Shown here: positions 1 to 6,056 of the stretch, one piece after another
Layout of the letters: every line of letters begins with the position of its first letter
Numbering within the stretch: the stretch's first letter is position 1
From: Chloroflexi bacterium RBG_16_48_8
GTDB taxonomy: Bacteria > Chloroflexota > Anaerolineae > Anaerolineales > E44-bin32
Direction: 5' to 3'
Length of the DNA stretch: 10,582 nucleotides
Assembly: GCA_001795115.1 (NCBI GenBank)
Contig: MGNI01000101.1
Location: 743 to 11,324, forward strand
Notes under the pieces: model-generated
What the model was told of the DNA's origin: nothing
What the model saw: only the letters and a program-made list of their open reading frames with translations
Databases searched by the model: none
Program-made: the position numbers and the translations under genes

Positions 1-237
1 GGATTTCATCGTGAAAAGAATAATATCTCCTGTGGAGAAGCTGATTTCTGAAGGATGACCAACCGTCGGTATCGGAAGTTCAAAAGTCTCACCGGGGATT
101 TTCATAGTCAGGCCTTTAGCTTGAACAGCCTGCAAGTGTGCACCTCGACAGATGAGGATGACATCAAGACTTGCGCGATAGAGTCTGCCCCCGATAACAC
201 TTCCAACCGCCCCAGCTCCGTAAATGATGTAACGCAT
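1..237 (-). CDS. Ketopantoate reductase family protein (PanE/ApbA), N-terminal part
   Basis: The minus strand encodes 79 residues from an ATG at 237 and runs off the left edge without a stop. The N-terminus MRYIIYGAGAVGSVIGGRL carries the Rossmann dinucleotide-binding motif GAGAVGS (residues 7-13) directly after a hydrophobic first strand. An ICRG segment near residue 29 follows at the place where PanE-type proteins discriminate NADP, and FTMKS near the end matches the strand after the second alpha/beta unit. Family members reduce 2-dehydropantoate to pantoate with NADPH in pantothenate and CoA synthesis, but many ApbA/PanE homologues act on other 2-oxo acids, so the substrate is not settled. 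A GGGAGG ribosome site lies seven or eight bases before the ATG, which fixes the start. The catalytic lysine and the C-terminal helical domain are outside the window. Confidence 0.88.
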   Translation of the reverse strand, partial: MRYIIYGAGAVGSVIGGRLYRASLDVILICRGAHLQAVQAKGLTMKIPGETFELPIPTVGHPSEISFSTGDIILFTMKS

Positions 238-384
238 CTGGCCTCCCTGTGGCCTATAGGTCCAGAGTCATTGATGATTGGGTGTTGAAATGTATTATCC
301 TAACACAAGATCTATGTATCGGTAGGATTTGATCTGAGGTTGGTTATTGGATTCTTATAAACGCTCCACAATCATAACGTTTAT

Positions 385-579
385 CTACCATGGGTCTACC
401 AAAAGAAGCCCTTCAAGATAGAAGGGAGAGGGATATGGGCGAAGCCTGCATCCCCTATGCCGGTTCCAATCAGCTGAGCAGCCTTTTTTCAGGTAAGCTC
501 TACTTTCTATTTCGTTATCTATTAACTGCTTGAGCTCTTCTCCGCTTATCCGGCCTGGAGGCGTCCTTATGCGTGCCAT
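385..579 (-). CDS. Small hypothetical protein (64 aa), doubtful
   Basis: This open frame of 64 codons starts at an ATG at 579 and ends at TAG at 385. The N-terminal half (MARIRTPPGRISGEELKQLI) reads like real protein, with a helix-forming GEELKQLIDNEIESRAYL stretch. The second half is rich in Cys, Arg, Pro and Trp (C34 and C44; two Trp) and has no clear family. No good ribosome binding site precedes the ATG. It sits alone between the PanE-like gene and the promoter of the PadR operon. It may be a genuine small gene, a 3'-frameshifted remnant, or chance. I do not recognise it. Confidence 0.3.
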   Translation of the reverse strand: MARIRTPPGRISGEELKQLIDNEIESRAYLKKGCSADWNRHRGCRLRPYPSPFYLEGLLLVDPW

Positions 580-640
580 TCGATTTATCCACGGTTACAT
601 CACACCGTTTTGGGGTGTAGACCCTCCAAGAAGGTCAGTC

Positions 641-670
641 TTGACAAAAGAGGGTTGTATGGAATAATAT
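641..670 (+). promoter_or_regulatory. Sigma70-type promoter of the PadR operon
   Basis: A perfect TTGACA -35 hexamer at 641-646 is followed after 18 bases by TAATAT at 665-670; an AATAAT at 663-668 gives 16-base spacing as an alternative. The surroundings change sharply from mixed sequence to an AT-rich tract. The promoter lies about 50-80 bases before the TTG start of the PadR gene, and the palindrome at 678-701 lies directly downstream, where a bound repressor would block transcription. Confidence 0.55.
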
Positions 671-677
671 TATTTAG

Positions 678-701
678 GATTATATTGAATTCAATATTAT
701 C
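678..701. promoter_or_regulatory. 24-bp near-perfect palindrome, likely PadR operator
   Basis: The core ATATTGAATTCAATAT (682-697) is a perfect 16-bp palindrome centred on GAATTC. After one mismatched pair (681/698), three further pairs match (GAT at 678-680, ATC at 699-701). It lies just after the predicted -10 box and just before the GGGAGG ribosome site of the PadR gene. PadR-family repressors are dimers that usually bind AT-rich dyads in their own promoters, so autoregulation is the natural reading. That function is inferred; the symmetry is seen directly. Confidence 0.6.
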
Positions 702-720
702 GAATATAGGGAGGTAGAAA

Positions 721-1317
721 TTGAGAAGGCACATTCGACGAGGCTATTTTTGGCCAAAGTGGTCCGAGGTTGAGCACGACTTGGAGGAGGAGTTCCCTGA
801 AGGGAATGCCGATCACCGAAGGGCGTGGCGGAAACACTTTGCAGAATTTATGGGCGTTCCCCCTGAGAAGCACTGGGTTTTTGGTGGTCGGCGTTTCAGA
901 CCATGGTTTTCAGGTAAATGGGGGCCTCCCAGACTGTTCAATCCCTTCGTGGCAGTGATGATGAGCAAAGGTGGACGGCTGCTGTCACTCTATGTCCTGC
1001 ATCTGCTGGCTGAAAAACCTCGCTATGGGAATGACATCATGCGCGAGATTGAAGATCGAACACATGGTCGATGGGGATCGAATCCGGGTGCAATTTACCC
1101 GTTACTGACAGCTATGGAAGAACGGGGTTTCGTTGAGAGTGCGTGGGAGGATCCCGATAAGCGCACCCGGCGCACCTATCGTCTCACACAGGTGGGCCAA
1201 CAAGAACTCAACCGATTGAAAGAGGTCTTTCGTCCCCAATTAGGAGAGGCTATCAGCGTCATGCGCCGTGTGTGTGCGGATCTTGAGTTGGAAGAGGAGG
1301 ATTCAATAGATGAGTGA
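721..1317 (+). CDS. PadR family transcriptional regulator
   Basis: This 198-residue DNA-binding regulator has a PadR winged helix-turn-helix at about residues 84-160. Its hallmarks are LLSLYVLHLLAEKPRYGNDI (88-107 region), NPGAIYPLLTAMEERGFV (121-138) and a wing ending TRRTYRLTQVG (149-159). The last 40 residues are the usual dimerising helix. The N-terminal 80 residues are an unusual, Trp- and Arg-rich extension (FWPKW, KHW, RPWF) that may sense a ligand or bind a partner. The start is TTG at 721, chosen because GGGAGG (709-714) lies six bases before it and no ATG of that frame fits. It is the first gene of a three-gene operon and overlaps the next gene by eight bases. Repression of its own operon through the palindrome at 678-701 is likely. 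PadR proteins classically respond to phenolic acids or drugs, but no effector can be predicted here. Confidence 0.93.
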   Translation: MRRHIRRGYFWPKWSEVEHDLEEEFPEGNADHRRAWRKHFAEFMGVPPEKHWVFGGRRFRPWFSGKWGPPRLFNPFVAVMMSKGGRLLSLYVLHLLAEKPRYGNDIMREIEDRTHGRWGSNPGAIYPLLTAMEERGFVESAWEDPDKRTRRTYRLTQVGQQELNRLKEVFRPQLGEAISVMRRVCADLELEEEDSIDE

Positions 1318-1570
1318 AAAGGTGCTTTTTGAGTTTCGAGCTGAAGAGGATGAGGATGGATACACCTTTGTTGTCAAGCATGATAAGGAGGCTATACCAG
1401 CATGGTGCCCAGCCATAAAGAATCGTTCCTTCCCATCCCTTAAGGAAGGCGCGATGAAACGTTTTCGTAAGTACCGCACGTTATCAAAGCGCCGGATGCG
1501 TCGAAGGTTGAATTTTTTCGAGCGGATGTATGAAGAATTGTATGGTCCTCGGGAGAAAAGTGAAGAGTAA
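1310..1570 (+). CDS. Small PadR-operon protein, first of two paralogues (86 aa)
   Basis: I do not recognise a named family. The start ATG at 1310 overlaps the last codons of the PadR gene, and GAGGAGG ends about nine bases before it, so translation is probably coupled. Residues 1-26 (EKVLFEFRAEEDEDGYTF then VVKHDKE) align with the start of the following gene, sharing EFR, EDG and DKE at the same spacing. The middle has a CPA segment (one Cys near residue 33). The C-terminal half is strongly basic (KRFRKYRTLSKRRMRRRLNF) and ends in an acidic tail after a helix (FERMYEELYG). A cytosolic, nucleic-acid- or protein-binding partner of the PadR regulator is a reasonable guess and no more. It has no signal peptide or membrane segment. 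Confidence 0.75.
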   Translation: MSEKVLFEFRAEEDEDGYTFVVKHDKEAIPAWCPAIKNRSFPSLKEGAMKRFRKYRTLSKRRMRRRLNFFERMYEELYGPREKSEE

Positions 1571-1683
1571 AAGTATGATGGGAAGCACTGAGATAACAAC
1601 CTCAAAGGGGAAAATGGCCTTCAAGAGCGTTGGGGATTTGGCTGTACGTCTTAGAGAATTCTGGTTATAAAGGAGATAAACCG

Positions 1684-1944
1684 ATGGAAAAGATCATCAA
1701 TGAATTCCGAGTGATCGAGACGGAGGATGGTTTCCGGATCGAGATTAAGGGGGACAAGGAGAAGATGAAAAAGTTTATGCATGGATTCCGAAGATATGGG
1801 AGGTGGCATGGCTTCCGCCATCGCCGCAGGGGTCCCTTCGGATTTGGAATGGGGCCGATGATGTGGATGCATGGCGTCCCTTGGTGGGGTCCATGGGATT
1901 TCGAAGAAGAAGATGAAGAGGATGAAGGAGCAGAGGAAAGCTAG
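1684..1944 (+). CDS. Small PadR-operon protein, second paralogue; His/Met/Trp-rich (86 aa)
   Basis: The ATG at 1684 is preceded by AAAGGAG at a good distance; a longer frame back to 1630 has no ribosome site and was not used. The protein is 86 residues, the same length as the preceding gene product, and opens with EKIINEFRVIETEDGFRIEI, matching the EFR-x-x-E-x-EDG pattern of its neighbour, followed by KGDKE. Residues 33-70 are rich in Gly, His, Arg, Met and Trp (GRWHGFRHRRRGPFGFGMGP, then MMWMHGVPWWGPW), and the last 16 residues are almost entirely acidic. The composition could suit metal, heme or membrane-surface contact, but no recognised motif is present. It is separated from the previous gene by about 110 bases and followed by a terminator, so it is the last gene of the operon. 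Confidence 0.75.
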   Translation: MEKIINEFRVIETEDGFRIEIKGDKEKMKKFMHGFRRYGRWHGFRHRRRGPFGFGMGPMMWMHGVPWWGPWDFEEEDEEDEGAEES

Positions 1945-2006
1945 AGGTATTTCTTAGGCGGTATAGATCGTCAGATTGAATGAAAAACTAAGGGAATGTG
2001 ATGTAG

Positions 2007-2027
2007 AGACGCCCCGCCGGGGCGTCT
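2007..2027 (+). terminator. Intrinsic terminator of the PadR operon
   Basis: AGACGCCCC and GGGGCGTCT form a perfect 9-bp stem with a three-base GCC loop, followed by the short T-containing stretch TATCAT. It lies 62 bases after the stop of the second small protein gene and between two convergent genes. The T tract is weak, so it may be leaky or may serve mainly to stabilise the transcript end. Confidence 0.75.
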
Positions 2028-2054
2028 TATCATCAGGATCATCATAGAGACGGA

Positions 2055-2441
2055 TCATGCTGTCTTTGTGGATTGTTGTGGTAGTGAAGCCTTCGTGGGC
2101 GAGAGGGGAAATTTGCTTGCCAGGATTATTGCGAATGCTCCCTCCGCTACTTTTAGCGGTGAAGCTATCCCGTTGGCAATGAAGTCTTTCAATATGCAGC
2201 GGGAAAGCCCATGAACTGCTTTCGATTCGGATATTAAACCCTCCCGCGGGTTTTTTGATCCGCGGGGATTATGGACAAGAGGGTTCAATCGCATATAAGA
2301 TTGTGTGCCTTTAAAATAGCCGTAATCCAAGGGGTATATCACCAAGGGACGATGGGGGTGTGAGGAACCCTTGGGCCGATCGATGATTATCTCTGAAGCT
2401 CCAATCAGCGCATCAATAGTCGGCCAGAATTTCTCATCCAT
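2055..2441 (-). pseudogene. Truncated inorganic-pyrophosphatase-like gene
   Basis: The frame is open for 128 codons, but only the first 48 residues look like the family: EIIIDRPKGSSHPHRPLVIY then PLDYGYFKGTQS. These match the start of short, single-domain proteins related to family I soluble inorganic pyrophosphatases, which hydrolyse diphosphate to phosphate. In intact members the next segment holds the Asp cluster (D-x-D-x-x-D type or GIDVW type) needed for metal binding; it is absent. Instead the reading frame continues from about 2297 into unrelated sequence with a CCCGCGG inverted repeat. The other frames do not restore the missing part. The ATG at 2441 has no clear ribosome site and lies 45 bases after the methyltransferase gene on the same strand. 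Most likely this is a 3'-deleted gene fused to foreign or intergenic DNA. A short translated product is possible but should lack activity. Confidence 0.7.
2243..2266. repeat. GC-rich inverted repeat inside the truncated gene
   Basis: CCCGCGG (2243-2249) and CCGCGGG (2260-2266) flank GTTTTTTGAT on the plus strand. Each arm is itself nearly palindromic. It lies about 30 bases from the point where similarity to pyrophosphatase ends, so it may belong to the joined DNA, for example an old terminator hairpin. Confidence 0.55.
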
Positions 2442-2486
2442 GAACCATTTACAAGTCGGTTGTCATGATACATCGGCTTTCTAACT

Positions 2487-3098
2487 TTACCTCTTCATGG
2501 CGATGTAATCGATGTATGCCCGAGTCTTCCTCTCACCGCTCATTAACCATTCACGGATCCTTTTTTCCTTATGCAACACCTCAAAACCGGCAAAGTATGG
2601 ATCGGGTTCATCGTCTTCAAAATACGATTGCAGAATATCCTTGCCATTTTGCTTCTCCACGTATTCGCCTTTTCCAATTTCATCTCCCATGCCGAAAGTT
2701 TGGCTATCCACGGATAAGAAATTGACGAAGCACAGGCCCTCGGATTTCAGAACTCGTTTGATCTCGCCCATGGCAATATCAATATCGTCTTTGGTCATCT
2801 GGAATATTGTGTTGTAGGTAAAGACAAAGCTCATTGACTCATCCTCAAAAGGAATTTGCCGCATGTCCCCCTTGCGGATATCCAGATCCAGTTCATTTTC
2901 CTCACAATATTCCTCAACATTCAACAGTCGATCCTCCGAGATCTCAATGCCATGCGTTTCATAGCCATAGTCAAAGAAGCGTACAAGTAAGGGTTCCAGA
3001 GATGGGCCTATACCGGCACCGCATTCCAATACTTCTTTTTCCAAGGGGCTGTTGTTGCAGTAATCCAAGAAGGTATATAGTTCCACGGCTATAATCAT
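2487..3098 (-). CDS. Class I SAM-dependent methyltransferase
   Basis: This 203-residue protein has the class I methyltransferase fold. Motif I is EVLECGAGIGPSL (about residues 22-34), the acidic end of strand 2 is HGIEIS (E52) that would hold the SAM ribose, GDMRQIPFEDESMSFVFTYN (77-96) is the motif II region found in Methyltransf_11/25 proteins, and EIKRVLKSEGLCFVNFLSV is the strand 5 region. The substrate cannot be told; related proteins modify small molecules, quinones or proteins. The start ATG at 3098 has GGGGAGG seven bases upstream, a strong site. The gene reads away from the WD40 remnant and upstream of the truncated pyrophosphatase-like gene, with which it may share a transcript. The C-terminus (EKRIREWLMSGERKTRAYID) is basic and of normal length for the family. 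Confidence 0.9.
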   Translation of the reverse strand: MIIAVELYTFLDYCNNSPLEKEVLECGAGIGPSLEPLLVRFFDYGYETHGIEISEDRLLNVEEYCEENELDLDIRKGDMRQIPFEDESMSFVFTYNTIFQMTKDDIDIAMGEIKRVLKSEGLCFVNFLSVDSQTFGMGDEIGKGEYVEKQNGKDILQSYFEDDEPDPYFAGFEVLHKEKRIREWLMSGERKTRAYIDYIAMKR

Positions 3099-3273
3099 CT
3101 GCTATCCTCCCCACAATTGCCCAGTGGGCGTTCACCTTGGCAGAAGTTTACATCAAATGATTACAAACTTAAAGCGAGCCAGGATTTGAGAGCAGCAAGT
3201 TCCCTTAGGAGATTATCGCGAAGCAGCAAAGATAGCTGCCCATGACGCCAGGGAGATCAGGGGTCAGTTATGT

Positions 3274-4075
3274 GTGAAAAGTTCGCATCATCATTCCATG
3301 CTACAAATGATATTTCTCATTCAGATTTGTGCCACCTGTTCCTTTCCTTCAGAGATAACTGTTGCTGAAACTCATGGTGTTGAGCTAACGCCATTTAAAC
3401 AGGAAGCCCTTGAGACATTCCCGCCTCCAGAAGGACCTGAAAATACAGCGTTGCGCAAGCCGGTATCTTTATCTGATCTCAGAATAGGCTTTGAGAGTGT
3501 TAATAAGCTTGAGCCGCAAGTTGCCATTCAGGAAGATCCTGGTCGGATTTATGGCTTGACCTTATCATCCGAAGAGACTCCATTCGTAACTGCTGCACAT
3601 CAAAACAGCGTCACCATTTGGAAGGTGCAGGAAGGATCGTTGGAGAGAATCCTCTCCGGGCATCATGCAAGGATTGGAAATGTGGTCTTCTCTCCAGATG
3701 GGAGGTACTTGGTCTCGGGTTCGCAGAACACTTCCATCATCATTTGGCAGGTGGGCGATTGGAACGAGATCAAAAGTTTGATGACCATGAGAGCGATGTT
3801 AACAATCTGGCATTTTCCCCCGATAGCAATCTAATCGCCTCCGGGAGCCAGGATCGGCGTGTTCCCCGTCGACTTCCTCCAGAGCACAAAGCTTTTCGAA
3901 CAACTGAAAGAATTACAACCTGATTCTTTATTGGTGAGGGAAGCTGATCGATTTACCCCACACTTCAAATCGAGATGGGTTGCCTATCTGGAATGCAAGT
4001 GAATCACCTTTGGTAACCCCCCTGGAGGATTTCACTCCGCTTCGTATTGTAAAGCGAAACCGTTCTTACAGATGA
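3274..4075 (+). pseudogene. WD40-repeat protein remnant with frameshifts
   Basis: From a GTG at 3274 the first frame gives a weakly hydrophobic N-terminus (MLQMIFLIQICATCSF, perhaps a decayed signal peptide), a Pro/Glu-rich linker, then WD40 repeats at about residues 88-118 (ends SVTIWKV) and 127-160 (HHARIGNVVFSPDGRYLVSG, then IIIWQV). At about 3775-3785 similarity moves to another frame: DHESDVNNLAFSPDSNLIAS then GSQDR, the start of a third repeat, to about 3855. After that, protein-like text continues in two more stretches: GVFPVDFLQSTKLFEQLKEL... in the first frame, ending at 4002, and ...DGLPIWNASESPLVTPLEDF... in the third frame, ending at 4075. Intact WD40 propellers need about seven repeats, so most of the gene is gone. 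The frame is also open upstream to 3190 without a start codon, so the 5' end may be damaged too. WD40 propellers are protein-interaction scaffolds; a function here is unlikely. Confidence 0.65.
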
Positions 4076-4172
4076 AAGGTTTCGAGGTTGCTGGTTGTTT
4101 AGGCGAATGCGGATAAGTTCGATGTATTCCTGCCCCATTGTTATCAGCTTGAGTGTCCAATGTAAAGATCAT

Positions 4173-4553
4173 TTAAACCCGATCCGTGTCAAGCTCAGGA
4201 GGTTCTTCTCTCCTGTCTTTGCCTGAGCGCCTATCCTTCCTGCTTCTGCGTTCTACCTTATCAAAATCTGGGTCTTGATGTTGTCTCCTATCTTTCCCGG
4301 ACCGTCTTTCTTCATCACTTCTTCGTTCAGGTCCTGTGTAGGTGGATCGCCTATCCTTCCCGGATCGTCTTTCTTTGCTGCTTCTGTATTCAGGCTCTTC
4401 GGAGTTGCTCTCATCAGCTTTTCTTCGATCTTCTCCGGATCGCCGATCTTTCCCGCTTCTGTGATTAGTGTTGGGAGATTCGGGATCAAGCTCTTTGTCA
4501 TCAGGTGATCCCATTTCCTCTGCCTCACCCGAATAGGGTTCCTGTTCTGACAT
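4173..4553 (-). CDS. SGKDRR-repeat charged small protein (126 aa)
   Basis: The ATG at 4553 is chosen because AAGGGA lies seven bases upstream; a TTG at 4604 would add 17 residues but has no ribosome site. The first 30 residues are acidic and Pro/Ser-rich. From residue 32 the protein is made of hexads of the form S-x-[KE]-[DE]-R-R: eight copies, four of them exactly SGKDRR, in small clusters ending near residues 38-44, 63-69, 84-90 and 109-115 and joined by acidic linkers (SNSEEPEY, QHQDPDFDK). GPERR and VERR add partial units. Such ERRSGKDRR runs are known as short linkers beside PilZ, GGDEF and similar domains, but here they are the entire protein. It should be disordered, soluble and highly charged with alternating signs. 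No enzymatic domain is visible. RNA-, polyphosphate- or protein-binding is a guess. An inverted repeat lies upstream at 4657-4710. Confidence 0.75.
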   Translation of the reverse strand: MSEQEPYSGEAEEMGSPDDKELDPESPNTNHRSGKDRRSGEDRRKADESNSEEPEYRSSKERRSGKDRRSTYTGPERRSDEERRSGKDRRQHQDPDFDKVERRSRKDRRSGKDRREEPPELDTDRV

Positions 4554-4656
4554 GTGTAAATCCCTTTCTTGCTTAAAAGAATAGCTCGTATTGGAACCAG
4601 GCAAACCACCGAAAGTATTTTGATAAAATAAGTTGCCTGAATGGCGGTTTGCTCAA

Positions 4657-4710
4657 GTGATTGGCCAGGTTTTACGTTCGCTGTTTATCAAATTACTTCC
4701 GGCCAATCAC
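4657..4710. repeat. 10-bp perfect inverted repeat upstream of the SGKDRR gene
   Basis: GTGATTGGCC (4657-4666) and GGCCAATCAC (4701-4710) are exact reverse complements separated by 34 bases. They lie about 105-155 bases upstream of the SGKDRR gene start, between it and the 3' end of the methyltransferase gene. In position they could be two operator half-sites or, in the minus-strand transcript of the upstream gene, the stem of a large hairpin. No T tract follows on either side. Confidence 0.55.
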
Positions 4711-4802
4711 CCAGTATGCCATTTAATTGGAAATGGGAAAAGGTTTGTTAGCAATCTGTAAAGCTCAATTTCTAGGCATGAGTTGTCCCGTTGTGGGGAA
4801 GA

Positions 4803-5393
4803 TTACTCCTGAGAAGGGGGACATGCTTCTTTTGCCAGGAAAGAGACCAGGCTGCCTGGTTTGGGAGGCATATGGTAGAGGAAGATCAAGTCACCCGAAT
4901 CGAAGGCTGACGGTTCCCACCCCTCAATATTTGCCGAAATCGTAACCACGCGTGAACCTGTACGCAACTGACTCTCTAATTGCGGTCGAAGACGCATGGC
5001 ATGGGCAGGTGTTAGATAAGCAAAAACAACATCTGCCTCTCCCAGGTTCATCTTATAAAAATTCCCCCATCGAATAGACACACGGTTGAACACGCTGCTC
5101 AACAATACTCTCAGCCATGCAAGAACACAGTGTGTAGGGCTGAGCTCGATCCCCACAGCGCGTGCTCCATATTGGCGAGCGGCTTGAACCAGCACTCGAC
5201 CGTCGCCTGCACCGAGATCGTAAAGGATCTCATCAGGTCGGAGAGCTGATAATTCCAAGGCTTTGCGGATTCGTTTGAGATGTGTAGGAACCCATGGAAG
5301 CCCCGATAGGACGGGAATGAATATCCACAACATCCCCATAACAACGATGGCCACCCCAAGGAAGATCAAGGCCAGCTGGAGAGAGATTGTCAC
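4803..5393 (-). CDS. Membrane-anchored FAM173/ATPSCKMT-like methyltransferase
   Basis: This 196-residue protein has one N-terminal membrane helix (about residues 6-29, LALIFLGVAIVVMGMLWIF) followed by a class I methyltransferase domain. PWVPT (33-37) corresponds to the pre-motif that precedes the domain in the FAM173 family, YDLGAGDGRVLVQAA (58-72) is motif I, GIELS (81-85) holds the ribose-binding acid, GNFYKMNLGEADVVFAYLTP (110-129) is the motif II region, and RPQLESQLRTGSRVVTI the strand 5 region. Eukaryotic FAM173 proteins methylate lysine in mitochondrial carrier or ATP synthase c-subunits; prokaryotic homologues are numerous and largely uncharacterised, so a membrane-protein lysine target is an inference. 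The start is GTG at 5393, fixed by AAAGGGA seven bases upstream. The C-terminal PPSQE tail is short. The gene is probably transcribed alone. Confidence 0.85.
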   Translation of the reverse strand: MTISLQLALIFLGVAIVVMGMLWIFIPVLSGLPWVPTHLKRIRKALELSALRPDEILYDLGAGDGRVLVQAARQYGARAVGIELSPTHCVLAWLRVLLSSVFNRVSIRWGNFYKMNLGEADVVFAYLTPAHAMRLRPQLESQLRTGSRVVTISANIEGWEPSAFDSGDLIFLYHMPPKPGSLVSFLAKEACPPSQE

Positions 5394-5605
5394 TTTTCGG
5401 TCCCTTTATTGAGAGATCTCTTTCCATCTTGAAAGTGTAATGTCAGGAGTTGAATAGCTCTACAATCAGGCATAGCGAAACGAGCTTCTGTTGTATCGCC
5501 TCACACACTAGCTTCTAAGGTTTATTATTAGAACACGACCACCGGACTTATTAAGGACAGAATAAGCAAAATTGTAAATATGCCTATCATAGACCACTGG
5601 CATTT

Positions 5606-5952
5606 TTAGGCAAAGGTTCCAGAGCTGTTGGTGTTTTGCCCACTTTCTTCCACCACGATCAATGCGATGCCCGTGGCTGCATCCGTGTTCCGGGTTATAA
5701 AGCTTCTATTCACGTTAGCTCTACTTAGATTAAGGATGAGGGTTTCCCCAAAGGTGTCGTTGCCCACACGTCCCACCATGGCTACATCAGCACCCAGCCT
5801 GGCCGAGGTATTAGCTTGATTAGCCCCTTTACCCCCGCGTTCATCTGCAAATCACCCGCGCCCAGAATAGTCTCGCCGGGTTCGGGTATTCGGGGCGACT
5901 GCACTACCATATCCATATTCAGGCTCCCGACAACGACGATTTTCGGTTTCAT
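5606..5952 (-). pseudogene. Ribokinase (PfkB family), frameshifted and truncated
   Basis: From an ATG at 5952 the frame gives MKPKIVVVGSLNMDMVVQSP then RIPEPGETILG, the classic ribokinase N-terminus with substrate-contact residues in GSLNMD. At a run of five C on the plus strand (5832-5836) one base is missing. Shifting there restores MNAGGKGANQANTSARLGAD, then VAMVGRVGNDTFGETL and ATGIALIVVEESGQNT, and the sequence ends at TAA at 5608-5606 after about 115 codons. Ribokinases are about 300 residues; the C-terminal half with the DTxGAGD catalytic loop and ATP site is absent, and nothing resembling it follows before the next gene. The homopolymer gap alone might be a sequencing error, but the loss of the C-terminal half is independent of it. 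Intact members phosphorylate D-ribose or related sugars and nucleosides. The start region has no good ribosome site. Confidence 0.88.
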
Positions 5953-6056
5953 AGCCTTTTTCAATTTGTGATGTGGAGGAAGGGGATAGGGCGGTCTCGA
6001 TTTGTTTTTCGGTTATCTTTTAAAGCTGAAAGGTTGGAAGAACCCAAGGCATTCTA

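Noticed and set aside
1303..1605. 100-codon minus-strand ORF antisense to the first small protein
   Set aside because: It is the antisense shadow of a gene with good start signals and a paralogue.
1630..1683. Longer start for the second small PadR-operon protein
   Set aside because: A strong AAAGGAG site lies just before the ATG at 1684, and similarity to the paralogue begins there.
4200..4480. Repeated DNA units that could suggest a CRISPR or satellite array
   Set aside because: The repeats are short and imperfect, spaced irregularly, and fully explained by codons for SGKDRR hexads.
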